Source of the DNA: Symsagittifera roscoffensis
Lineage: Eukaryota; Xenacoelomorpha; Acoela; Convolutidae
Reading direction: 5' to 3'
Assembly (NCBI RefSeq): GCF_963678635.1
Contig: NC_087064.1
Location: 50,513,346 to 50,577,345 of the forward strand
Length of the DNA: 64,000 nucleotides
Below are positions 57,101-63,720 of the stretch, piece by piece; positions within the stretch are counted from its first letter, which is position 1; every line of letters begins with the position of its first letter. The notes below the pieces were generated by a model, which was not told where the DNA came from, made no database searches, and saw only the letters and a list, made by a program, of their open reading frames with translations. The position numbers and the translations under genes are program-made.

Positions 57101-57249
57101 AATGAGTTTGCACCTGTGTTTATCTCGGACTCAGTCCACTTTGAAGTGACAGAGGGCATCCCTTTGGGCTCAGTAGTGGGAGTGGTGTCTGCTTCGGATG
57201 CCGACTCTATTGGATCGTCCAACGAACCCTCAAACTCATCCTTCATAAG
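32434..57249 (+). CDS. Large cadherin gene, 14 exons, 3'-incomplete (12 full EC repeats)
   Basis: Joined exons: 32434-33112, 33308-33529, 33751-34336, 34667-34943, 38146-38405, 38791-38966, 39612-39866, 46305-46565, 46889-47351, 47650-47845, 55341-55566, 56065-56220, 56465-56610, 57077-57249. All phases agree (1,1,2,0,2,1,1,1,2,0,1,1,0,2), giving about 1,358 codons. A signal peptide is followed by tandem EC domains whose linkers read DINDHDP, DENDNGP, DINEHPP, DVNDNHP, IETEAPE, DANEFKP, GLDLFPP, DVNDVIP, DVNDNVP, DANDEPP, EVNDEVP and DDNEFAP. DAD and LD(R/H)E calcium motifs recur. Length and repeat number point to a Fat/Dachsous/protocadherin-like calcium-dependent adhesion protein. No transmembrane segment or stop is reached, so the gene should continue beyond 57249. 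Subfamily not assignable. Confidence 0.93.
33308..33529 (+). CDS. Cadherin exon 2 (EC2 end, EC3)
   Basis: Acceptor GTTGCAG, donor CAACG/GTGCGG. Contains DENDNGPQF and DADSGDNGRIEY. Confidence 0.93.
33751..34336 (+). CDS. Cadherin exon 3 (EC3 end, EC4, EC5 start)
   Basis: Acceptor TTTATTTCAG, donor TAAC/GTGAGT, phase 2. Contains RELDHEQ, DINEHPP, TLDREQQ, DVNDNHPVF and ATDAD. Confidence 0.95.
34667..34943 (+). CDS. Cadherin exon 4 (EC5), GC donor
   Basis: Acceptor TTAATTTCAG. Contains FRIDSSTGEI and RATDSGDP. The linker is IETEAPEF instead of DxNDNxP. The 3' junction is ATGAAG/GCAAGT, a GC-AG intron donor. Splicing there in phase 0 continues perfectly into exon 5. Confidence 0.88.
35667..35830 (+). 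mobile_element. 164-bp GAGGCC-TIR element inside element X copy A
   Basis: The left terminus GAGGCCAAACTGTGCA and right terminus TGCACAGTTTGGCCTC are a perfect inverted repeat. Copy B of element X is continuous at the corresponding site (GGGACAATTAACGCGCG). Short internal version of the 627-bp element at 40972. Confidence 0.88.
36095..37000 (+). mobile_element. 906-bp CACCGA-TIR element inside element X copy A
   Basis: It begins CACCGAGCGCCAATGGATTC and ends CATGGGCGATCGGTG. The termini are inverted repeats of about 35 bp with a few mismatches. Both subterminal regions are built from ATTATAATC(G/C)ATTA arrays. The middle holds a G-rich minisatellite. No coding capacity. Confidence 0.85.
36635..36700 (+). 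repeat. G-rich TAAACGGGG minisatellite
   Basis: GGGGAGTAAACGGGGTGGGG and GTAAACGGGGTTGGG-type units repeat about 15-16 bp apart. G-run density is compatible with quadruplex formation. Confidence 0.75.
38146..38405 (+). CDS. Cadherin exon 5 (EC6)
   Basis: Acceptor ATTTGCTAG, donor TTCAA/GTGAGT. It has no ATG. It encodes VEAVTGSC, FQVEPQTGQIC and QEILDFEGL, ending in FIQLIDANEF, a cadherin-domain strand order with a degenerate linker. Confidence 0.88.
38791..38966 (+). CDS. Cadherin exon 6 (EC7 first half)
   Basis: Acceptor GGTATCTCTAG, donor TTGAAG/GTCGGT. Encodes VLRVTAGDDDGGDVFGRVHF and FFIDKFEG. Noticeably more G-rich than neighbouring exons. Confidence 0.88.
39612..39866 (+). CDS. Cadherin exon 7 (EC7 end, EC8 start)
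   Basis: Acceptor TGGATTTTCAG, donor GATG/GTATGA. Contains YTLSITAIDGGG and linker GLDLFPPVF, which lacks the usual DxNDN residues. Confidence 0.9.
40972..41598 (+). mobile_element. 627-bp GAGGCC-TIR element
   Basis: It starts GAGGCCAAACTGTGC and ends GCACACTTTGGCCTC (inverted repeat, one mismatch). The interior repeats the phrase CGGATTCCGC in several orientations. Non-coding. Related copies occur at 2500-2880, 35667-35830 and about 48340-48590. Confidence 0.85.
42248..42340 (+). repeat. 48-bp tandem duplication
   Basis: GCCTTTTTACAGAAATCT followed by (A/G)AAACTA(G/A)TTAAAAC occurs at 42248 and 42296. Confidence 0.85.
44311..44854 (+). mobile_element. Element X copy B (~544 bp)
   Basis: It starts TTGTTCCGACTTTCGATAC and ends GGCAGTCGGAACATTC...GAGCAGTCTTGTT. 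GTTCCGACT at the left and AGTCGGAAC near the right are inverted repeats. Internal landmarks: TTCTTCAGACAAATTTCGAC, AACGCGCGATATAATTCGCG and ATATGGCGTGTGGGG. Non-coding. Confidence 0.88.
44967..45500 (+). mobile_element. Element X copy C preceded by a right-end fragment
   Basis: 44967-45010 is an isolated right end (ACAGTCGGAGCATC...GAGCAGACTTG). The full left end TTGTTACGACTTTCG begins at 45011 and runs to CATAAACCTTAAGTCTTGTT. It is a tandem neighbour of copy B with a deletion in the right terminus. Confidence 0.82.
45969..46153 (-). mobile_element. Short internally deleted CAGGGGC MITE
   Basis: It starts CAGGGGCAGATTTAAG and ends CCTAGATTTTGCACCTC, with the GAAAATCCGCCCC subterminal block. 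Only ~185 bp. Confidence 0.65.
46305..46565 (+). CDS. Cadherin exon 8 (EC8)
   Basis: Acceptor GATATTTTCAG, donor TGAAG/GTAATT. Contains FAINESTGDVSV and DVNDVIPAF. Confidence 0.93.
46889..47351 (+). CDS. Cadherin exon 9 (EC9, EC10 first part)
   Basis: Acceptor GATTATGCTTAG, donor AACCAG/GTACAA. Contains LKQPLDFE, DVNDNVPEF and ALDLDSGTNAEVVYSL. Confidence 0.93.
47650..47845 (+). CDS. Cadherin exon 10 (EC10 end, EC11 start)
   Basis: Acceptor ATCTTCTAG, donor GGACAG/GTACAA. Contains RYLDHEEQS, AATDLGSP and DANDEPPQF. It is followed by the 7.5-kb intron that carries the LTR retrotransposon. Confidence 0.93.
48873..49305 (+). repeat. 5' LTR
   Basis: It aligns with 54382-54734 through GCATTCATATGCTATAA, AAGTTAAGAACCGAATC-like, AAAACAATAACAATTGATA, CAGTAGCGCTA and CACAGCCATCC(A/G)AAGGG. 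It ends ACACA before TGGTGACC. It has ~80 bp absent from the 3' LTR. Confidence 0.85.
49946..50632 (+). pseudogene. Retrotransposon gag-like frame with frameshift
   Basis: The first ~70 codons read like a gypsy-class capsid region (FLQFEQLFQGYVRIAGI, NNALRFYQTLG). The logical continuation then moves to another frame (50146-50460). That frame contains a knuckle-like CDVCGRF...QC in which the expected histidine is not present. Defective. Confidence 0.65.
50583..50670 (+). pseudogene. Retropepsin-like DTG segment
   Basis: MVDTGDCANVIPKKTF fits the D-T-G active-site loop of retroviral-type aspartic proteases. It sits between the gag and RT remnants, in another frame from gag. Confidence 0.6.
51035..51500 (+). 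pseudogene. Reverse transcriptase fragments
   Basis: LIDLRRINHSF matches the R/LN block of gypsy-class RT. The following palm-like segments lie in shifted frames with stops. At the expected catalytic YxDD position (near 51358-51375) the reading is FMDN, so the active site is not intact. Confidence 0.6.
51830..52488 (+). other. Open frames downstream of RT, no integrase recognised
   Basis: One frame (51924-52181) is Pro/Ala-rich (PPAAAPPMVAPLPPLPLP), then turns polar. An overlapping frame (52105-52488) is Lys/Arg/Thr-rich. A proline-rich tail is seen at some gypsy pol C-termini, but no HHCC or DDE motif was found, suggesting deletion. Confidence 0.35.
52990..53265 (+). repeat. ~170-bp duplicated block inside the retrotransposon
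   Basis: CTAGGAGGCAAGATCTTC at 52999 and CTAGGAGGCAACATCTTC about 170 bp later each lead into ACCTGTTGCCC(G/A)CGTA and AAAAATGGTTGGTG. Confidence 0.8.
54382..54734 (+). repeat. 3' LTR
   Basis: It starts near TGTAGTTCGACATC and ends GACACTATATCACA. Diverged copy of 48873-49305. Confidence 0.85.
54745..54845 (+). repeat. G-rich TAAACGGGGG minisatellite
   Basis: GTAAACGGGGGAGGGGGATA and TTAAACTGGGGGCCGGG units lie just outside the 3' LTR. Same vocabulary as 36635-36700. Confidence 0.75.
55020..55250 (-). repeat. Dispersed repeat, inverted match to 10300-10500
   Basis: TGCCCCACCACTTACACCCA at 55188 is the reverse complement of the 10330-10350 region, and AGAGTAACTGGCTATCCTAG matches the reverse of the 10472-10495 region. 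The copy ends about 90 bp before cadherin exon 11. Confidence 0.75.
55341..55566 (+). CDS. Cadherin exon 11 (EC11)
   Basis: Acceptor GTTGTTCCAG, donor CTAG/GTACGT. Contains ALDPDTGANGQVRF and DLDREEVD. Confidence 0.93.
56065..56220 (+). CDS. Cadherin exon 12 (EC12 first half)
   Basis: Acceptor TGTGTTGTCAG, donor ATTAG/GTTAGT. Contains the linker EVNDEVPRC, then VVKVHATDMDEKGPN. Confidence 0.92.
56465..56610 (+). CDS. Cadherin exon 13 (EC12 second half)
   Basis: Acceptor AAATTCAG, donor TGCCAG/GTTTGA. Contains FAIDSATGQM, LNYEEQTSH and AVQDNGVP. Confidence 0.92.
56742..56890 (+). mobile_element. Decayed CAGGGGCGGATC-family MITE
   Basis: CTGGGTCGGATCTAGCATTT, TTAGGGGGCGGAC and TTTTTTGGTGCGCGC follow the family order. 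Right part lost. In cadherin intron 13. Confidence 0.55.
57077..57249 (+). CDS. Cadherin exon 14 (EC13 start), last exon in the window
   Basis: Acceptor ATCTTCAG, donor CATAAG/GTCAGA, phase 2. Contains DDNEFAPVF and VVSASDADS. The next exon is not found before 64000. Confidence 0.9.
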
Positions 57250-59072
57250 GTCAGACCATTTTTACGGACAATTTTTCCGTCAAATTCAATGGCAGATATG
57301 TTTGACAACTTTCAGGCTCAATTATAAAGTTATCCAGTTCTTGACCTTGTTAGCCCATGTCGTAATTCAAATTATCAAAACAAGTAATACCTGATACTTC
57401 AATAAATAATAACAAATTTGTCAGACATGATGATGAGACTTTTTTCTATAAAAAAACTTCCAAAACAAGAAAAAATAATTTAGTTCTCGTTTTAGTTTAA
57501 AACACTAGCTTTATGATAAGAAAAACGTTTACCAAAATTTTTTTTTTGCATGCAACTTTTCAAATTTTTGCACTTAACCTTCTCCACGCACAGTATTTAA
57601 CCTAAAAGAAACAAGAGTCACTTTGAAGATTCTTTGTGATGGCGGCAGATTTTGTACTTCTCAGTTGTAGATAAAAATATACGACCTAAATATGTCCAAC
57701 AAAAAAGGCCACGAAGTTTTGTCTGAATTGGCGTCTATGCCCTTTAACCGTTCTCTATGCCGTTCTGCGACTTCAATGCCCTTTAACCTATAGGTTTGGT
57801 CATTTGAGAAAAATGCTTTCATACAATTCAATAGCCTTAAAAATTGACTATCGTGCAATCCCTACGCATAAAAAAATTGCTTATCCTTCACACAATTCGT
57901 TTTTGCTATGAAATTGTATGGAATTGTATCATGAGCAAATTTTCTTTAGAATGAAAAAATCTTTCTACTAGAAACATAGGCTTTTGGCTTGAAGCAAAAT
58001 CTATTCAAATGGTAAACTCAAAAGCAATAACTGGAACATCCGTTGAAACAGGATTTTTTTCATCGAAAACATATGATTGTACTTTTAAAAGTCTACAACC
58101 GTAAATCACCAAATTTGTGGTTTCTACGCTATTTATTGTAATTATCCAACGTCTCTTAAATTTTCGTTGCCAAAAATGTACGCTGATTCTGGTATATTAC
58201 AAAAATAGACTATGATACAACTATTGAAAAGCCGGACCAATTAAAATAAGATTTGGATGTACTTTTGATCTGACAAAACAAACTGCTTATCATCAAAACT
58301 TTGGCAAAAACTTCTTCAAGGTTTTTTCTAAGAGTGATGTTTTTCTTTGATTTTTCTGGATACCGTGAAACTGATTTGAGGCAACCTAATTGGTCTGAAC
58401 AATTCACATATTTGTGCAAAGAATAATTTTTAGTACTGAATACTGCTCGCAGAGCTCGGTAAACCGGATTTCACATTTTTAATTCTTTTTATGGTAAATT
58501 TTTTGGTCAACCAACCCTTAAGTTTGAAGAGGGAGAGCGCACTAAAAGAACATAACGTTTGATCGGTATTCTTTTGAAAAAATAACGGAGTCAAAAAATA
58601 TTACCGAATAAGGCCTTTATAATGTTTAGGAGCGCTTCAAAAGTCAATATGGTTGACTAATAAAATTGTCGACAAAGTTTTTGCATTTTTTAAAAGCCGA
58701 CCATTTTTCTTAGAAAAACATGCACCTGCTGCAAATCGGATATCGATGTCCAGACTTTCGTAATTCTTTTGACTTCTTCTACCGTTCCTCTTTGTTTGTT
58801 CATTTGCCTACTTGGTACTCTTAACTTTTTTCTTTTGAAAGAATGGTTGAAAAAAATTTAGTTGATTTCAACCAGTAAATTTCTCAAAAAAGTTGAAGTT
58901 CTTAAAGTCAGGTTTCAATTTTATCAATCGCTTTTTGTTTTTCATTTTATACTAAGCACTTCAGGCATTTTGAGCATCTTAGCTTTTTTTATCAGCATCT
59001 GCTAAAAACAAAATGCTCAAATTCAAAATTTGCTTGTATTGATTGATTTCAGTTTGGTCCAGATATGACATG
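57250..59072. other. Sequence after the last recognised cadherin exon
   Basis: 1.8 kb of AT-rich DNA, presumably cadherin intron 14. No exon, RNA or repeat boundary recognised. Confidence 0.5.
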
Positions 59073-59427
59073 CAGGCGCGGATTTAGGGGGAATTCGACC
59101 CCCTGCCGACCTAAAGGGTCCGTCTTTGTACAATTTTGAGATATCCAGATTTGGCTGAGGGAGCATAAAACTTTTCTAACAGCGCCCTAGGCGCCAATAT
59201 TTACAATATTTCCAAAAAGTGCACTAAAACGTTTTTTTTTTTGGGGCGTTTTTTCAAAATTTTGCCTGCGTTGCAGAAAATTTGGTCAAAACATAGTGTT
59301 TTTAATTGCTTCGGGAGCGACTGGAAAATCATATTGGTCGACCTAAAACAAAGGTTGACAGAATTTTTGGAAATATTTTGAACCCCCCCCCCCCCCCCTC
59401 CTCGAGAAAGTCCTAGATCCGCCCTTG
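59073..59427 (-). mobile_element. hAT-like MITE with imperfect 8-bp duplication
   Basis: The termini are CAGGCGCGGATTTAGG at the left and CCTAGATCCGCCCTTG at the right. Flanking octamers ATGACATG (59065-59072) and ATCGCATG (59428-59435) match at six of eight bases. It contains a poly-C run. Confidence 0.82.
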
Positions 59428-59530
59428 ATCGCATGTAGCTTAACTATCGTAAGAAACGTCATGAAAAATTGAAACGTCATGAAAAAAATGGCTTAAAGGA
59501 ATTATCGTATTCAAAATTTTGTTAATATAA

Positions 59531-59765
59531 ACAAGACTGCTCGTACCAAGGCGAAGCCTTGATTGTTCCGACTGCCTTTTAAGGTTTTTTGAGCAGCAGT
59601 AATACATAAAAAAAATAAAATGAAATAAAATAAAATCAAATTTTTTTTCTGAAATTTGAAATTTTTTATGAAAATCATCCCCCCACACGCCATATGAAGT
59701 ACAAAAAGATAGATTTTGTTCCTTGTAACAAATCAATTATGGCAAATAAGCTTCGTTCAACCAAT
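59531..59765 (-). mobile_element. Element X copy D, reverse orientation, cut by the assembly gap
   Basis: ACAAGACTGCTCGTACCAAGG through GTTCCGACTGCCTTTTAAGG is the inverted right end of element X. The CCCCACACGCCATATGAAGT and AACAAATCAATTA blocks follow. An AAGGCGAAGCCTT hairpin sits at its end. Confidence 0.85.
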
Positions 59766-59965
59766 NNNNNNNNNNNNNNNNNNNNNNNNNNNNNNNNNNN
59801 NNNNNNNNNNNNNNNNNNNNNNNNNNNNNNNNNNNNNNNNNNNNNNNNNNNNNNNNNNNNNNNNNNNNNNNNNNNNNNNNNNNNNNNNNNNNNNNNNNNN
59901 NNNNNNNNNNNNNNNNNNNNNNNNNNNNNNNNNNNNNNNNNNNNNNNNNNNNNNNNNNNNNNNNN
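59766..59965. other. Assembly gap (200 N)
   Basis: Exactly 200 unspecified bases, probably of nominal length. It separates element X copy D from the tRNA-Gly array. Confidence 0.98.
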
Positions 59966-60043
59966 AATTTGTCCCTCTAACGCACACAAAAGTAATGTTC
60001 AATCTTTCTCTGAAATTAAATACTCTTTTACCGGTCGTCTGAG

Positions 60044-60107
60044 ATCGGGAATCGAAGTCATGTCAACAGCTTGGAAGGCTGCTATGCTACCACTGCACCA
60101 ACGATGC
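60044..60107 (-). pseudogene. tRNA-Gly(UCC)-like, 3' acceptor strand damaged
   Basis: It keeps the 5' half, anticodon loop CTTCCAA and T arm region, but about 4 nt of the 3' acceptor strand and the preceding flank are missing. Confidence 0.85.
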
Positions 60108-60428
60108 TGCGAAGGCTTACGATCGAAGAGATGAATCTCAGAACTTTCAAACTTGGAATTTTCCTGACAAATATTCTGAGTGTCACGTCAGAAAAAACCA
60201 ACACTATTCTTTGAGAAGCGGAGTAGTTTTTTCGCTAACCAGACTAATTTGTTTCTCATTAATCGAAAGCTGTCGTTTTGTCGTTTTTTACTTCTCAAGG
60301 ACTTTGGGAATTCAAAAAGAGACAAGAATTTACTATTTCATGATTATTTTGTCCCTCTAACGCACACAATAGTAATGTTCAATCTTTCCCTGAAAAGAAA
60401 TACGCTTTTACCGGTTGTCTGAGTTTAC

Positions 60429-60483
60429 GCATCGTACGGGAATCGACCCCATGTCAACCGCTTGGAAGGCTGCTATGCTACCA
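60429..60483 (-). pseudogene. tRNA-Gly(UCC)-like, 5' part deleted
   Basis: It keeps the 3' acceptor strand, T arm and anticodon arm (loop CTTCCAA). The box A / D-arm half is replaced by array spacer, shortening the distance to the next copy to 166 bp. Confidence 0.88.
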
Positions 60484-60594
60484 AATTTACTGGAATTTAC
60501 TATTTCTTGAATATTTTGTCCCTCTAACGCACACAATAGTAATTTTCAATCTTTCCCTGAAAAGAAATACTTTTTACCGGTTGTCTGAGTTTAT

Positions 60595-60664
60595 GCATTG
60601 TACGTGAATCGAATCCATGCCAACAGCTTGGTAGGCTGCTATGCTACCACTACACCAACGATGC
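60595..60664 (-). tRNA. tRNA-Gly-like, anticodon loop CTACCAA (ACC), T stem weakened
   Basis: Full 70-nt length with box A TGGTGTAGTGG. The anticodon reads ACC (Gly GGU). The T stem has mismatches and the acceptor pairing is imperfect, so function is doubtful. Confidence 0.7.
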
Positions 60665-61306
60665 TGAGAAGGCTTTCGATCGTAATGATGAATTTCAGAT
60701 TTTTCAAACGTGGATTTTTCGTTACACATTTTTGAAGTGTCACATCAAGAAAAAACCAAAATAATTCTTTGAGAAGCGGAGTAAATTTTTCGATAACCAG
60801 AACAATTTGTTCTCAATCATCAAAAGATGTTGTTGTTTCTGGTTTGTTACATCTCAAGGATTTGGGAATTCAAAAAGAGACAAAATTTTACTTTTTCTTG
60901 AGTATTTTGTCCCTTTTTTGCACACAATAGTAATGTTCAATCTTTCCCTGAAATTAAATACTCTTTTACCGGTCGTCACGATGCTGAGAAGGTTAACGAT
61001 CGAAGAGATCAAATTCAGAACTATCAAACATGGATTTTTCCTTTTACATTTTCCGAGTGTCACATCAGAAAAAACCAAAACTATTCTTTGAGAAGCTGAT
61101 AGTTTTTTCGCTAACCAGACTCCTTTGTTTCTCATTAATCGAAAGCTGTCGTTTCTGGTTTGTTACTTCTCAACAACGACTTTGGGAATTCAAAAAACGA
61201 CAAGAATTTACTATTCCAAGAATATTTTTTCCCTCTAACGCACACAATAGTAATGCTCAATCTTTCTCTGAAATTAAAAATTCTGTTACCGCCCGTCTGA
61301 GTTTAT

Positions 61307-61376
61307 GCATCGTACGGGAAGCGAACCCTCGTCAACAGCTTGGAAGGCTGCTATGCTACCACTACACCAACGATGC
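61307..61376 (-). tRNA. tRNA-Gly(UCC)-like
   Basis: 7-bp acceptor stem GCATCGT/ACGATGC, box A TGGTGTAGTGG, anticodon loop CTTCCAA. The T loop reads TTCGCTT (the conserved A58 is C) and one T-stem pair is lost. A TTTTT run lies about 30 nt downstream. Confidence 0.8.
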
Positions 61377-61690
61377 TGAGAAGACTTACGATCGTAATGA
61401 TGAATTTCAGAACTTTCAAACGTGGATTTTTCCTTACACATTTTCTAAGTGTCACATCAAGAAAAAAACAAAAAAATTCTTTGAGAAGCGGATTAAACTT
61501 TTCGCTAACCAGAAAAATTTGTTCTCATTCATCGAAAGCTGTTGTTTTTTTTTGGTTTGTTTCTTCTTCAGGTCAATGGGAATTCAAAAAACGACAAGAA
61601 TTTAAATATTTTGTCCCTCTAACGCACACAATAGTAATGCTCAATCTTTCCCTGAAATTAAATATTATTTTACCGCCCGTCTGATATTAT

Positions 61691-61760
61691 GCATCGTACG
61701 GGAATCGAACCCATGTCAACAGCTTGGAAGGCTCCTATGCTACCACTACACCAACGATGC
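61691..61760 (-). tRNA. tRNA-Gly(UCC)-like, best-preserved copy
   Basis: Perfect acceptor stem, box A TGGTGTAGTGG, box B GGTTCGATTCC and anticodon loop CTTCCAA. The only defect seen is a G-G mismatch in the anticodon stem. No T4 run follows closely. Confidence 0.85.
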
Positions 61761-62083
61761 TGAGAAGCCTTACGATCGTAATGATGAATTTCGGAAATTT
61801 CAAACGTGGGATTTTCCTTACACACTTTCTGAGTGTCATATCAAGAAAAACCCAAAATAATTCTTTGGGAAGCGGAGTAGTTTTTTTGCTAACCAGACTA
61901 ATTTGTTCTCATTAACCGAAAGCTGTTGTTGTTTCTGGTTTGTTATTTCTCAACGTCAGTGGGAATTCAAAAAACGACAAAAATGAACTATTTCATGAGT
62001 AATTTGTCCCTCTAACGCACACAAAAGTAATGTTCAATCTTTCACTGAAATTAAATACTCTTTAACCGGTCGTCTGAGATTAT

Positions 62084-62153
62084 GCATCGTACGGGAATCG
62101 AACCTATGTCAACAGCTTGGTAGGCTGCTATGCTACCACTACACCAACGAAGC
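62084..62153 (-). tRNA. tRNA-Gly-like, anticodon ACC
   Basis: Anticodon loop CTACCAA with an intact anticodon stem. One acceptor mismatch (GCTTCGT against ACGATGC) and one T-stem mismatch. Box B sequence intact. Confidence 0.75.
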
Positions 62154-62475
62154 TGAGAAGGCTTACGATCGTAATGTTGAATTTCAGATTTTTCAAACGT
62201 GGATTTTTCCTTACACATTTTCGAAGTGTCACATCAGGAAAAAACCAAAATAATTCTTTGAGAAGCGGAGTAGTTTTTTCGCTAACCAGACTAATTTGTT
62301 TCTGATTATTCGAAAGTTGTCGTTTTCTGGTTTGTTACTTGTCATGGACTTTGGGAATTCAAAAAGAAACAAGAATTTACTATTTCATGAATATTTTGTC
62401 CCTCTAACGCACACATTAGTAATGTTCAATCTTTCCCTGAAAAGAAATACTCTTTTACCGGTTGTCTGAGTTTAT

Positions 62476-62545
62476 GCATCGTACGGGAATCGAACCCATG
62501 TCAACAGCTTGTAAGCCTTCTATGCTACCACTACACCAACGATGC
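62476..62545 (-). tRNA. tRNA-like, anticodon position reads UAC, anticodon stem broken
   Basis: Acceptor, D and T arms match the array consensus. The anticodon loop is CTTACAA and the 5' stem strand GAAGG mispairs with GCTGT at two positions. Confidence 0.7.
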
Positions 62546-62868
62546 TGAGAAGGTTAACGATCGAAGAGATGAATCTCAGAACTTTCAAACTTGGATTTTT
62601 CCTGACAAATATTCTGAGTCTCACATCAAGAAAAAACAAAAATAATTCTTTGAGAAGCGGAGTAAATTTTTCGCTAACCAGACCAATTTATTCTCATTCA
62701 TCGAAAGCTGTTGTTGTTTCTGGTTTGTTACTTCTCCAGGTCAATGGGAATTCAAAAAACGACAAGAATTTATTATTTCAAGAATATTTTTTCCCTCTAA
62801 CGCACACAATAGTAATGCTCAATCTTTCCCTGAAATTAAAAATTCTTTTACCGCCCGTCTGAGTTTAT

Positions 62869-62938
62869 GCATCGTACGGGAAGCGAACCCATGTCAACAG
62901 CTTGGAAAGCTGGTATGCTACCACTACACCAACGATGC
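62869..62938 (-). tRNA. tRNA-Gly(UCC)-like
   Basis: Anticodon loop TTTCCAA (UCC). One anticodon-stem mismatch. T loop TTCGCTT with A58 replaced by C. Acceptor stem perfect. A TTTTT run follows about 30 nt downstream. Confidence 0.78.
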
Positions 62939-63267
62939 TGAGAAGGCTTACGATCGAAGAGATGAATATCAGAACTTTCAAACTTGGATTTTTTCTGACA
63001 AAAATTCTGAGTGTACTAACATCAAGAAAAAACCAAAATAATTCTTTGAGAAGCGGAGTAAATTTTTCGCTAACCAGACCAATTTGTTCTCATTCATCGA
63101 AAGCTGTTGTTGTTGTTTCTGGTTTGTTACTTCTCAAGATCAATGGGAATTCAAAAAACGACAAGAGTTTACTATTTCATGAATATTTTGTCCCTCTAAC
63201 GCACACAATAGTAATGCTCAATCTTTCCCTGAAATTAAAAATTCTTTTACCGCCCGTCTGAATTTAT

Positions 63268-63337
63268 GCATCGTACGGGAATCGAACCCATGTCAACATC
63301 TTTGAAGGCTGCTATGCTACCACTACACCAACGATGC
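63268..63337 (-). tRNA. tRNA-like, anticodon position reads UCA (UGA decoder)
   Basis: Acceptor and T arms are consensus-perfect with intact boxes A and B. The anticodon loop is CTTCAAA, giving UCA. One anticodon-stem mismatch (G-A). TTTTT lies about 30 nt downstream. Confidence 0.72.
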
Positions 63338-63650
63338 TGAGAAGTTTTACGATCGAAGAGATGATTTTCAGAACTTTCATACATGGTTTTTTCCTTACAC
63401 TTTTTCTAAGTGTCATATCAAAAAAAAAATAATTCTTTGAGAAGCGGAGTAAATTTTTGCTAACCAGACCAATTTGTTTCTCATTAATCGAAAGCTGTCG
63501 TTTCTGGTTTGTTACTTCACAAGGATTTGAGGATTCAAAAAGAGACAAGAATTTACTATTTCATGAATTTTTTGTCCCTCTAACGCACACAATAGTAATT
63601 TTCCGTCTTTCCCTGAAATTAAATACTTTTTACTGGTCGTATTAGTTTAT

Positions 63651-63720
63651 GCATCGTACGGGAATCGAACCCTTGTCAACAGCTTGGAAGGCGGCTATGC
63701 TACCACTAGACCAACGATCC
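63651..63720 (-). tRNA. tRNA-Gly(UCC)-like
   Basis: Anticodon loop CTTCCAA. One acceptor mismatch at position 2, one anticodon-stem mismatch and one T-stem mismatch. Box A reads TGGTCTAGTGG. Confidence 0.75.

Noticed and set aside
61030-63261. Open frames of 106-191 codons across the tRNA array
   Set aside because: They run through tRNA-like blocks and spacers, change between units, and are explained by repeat composition.
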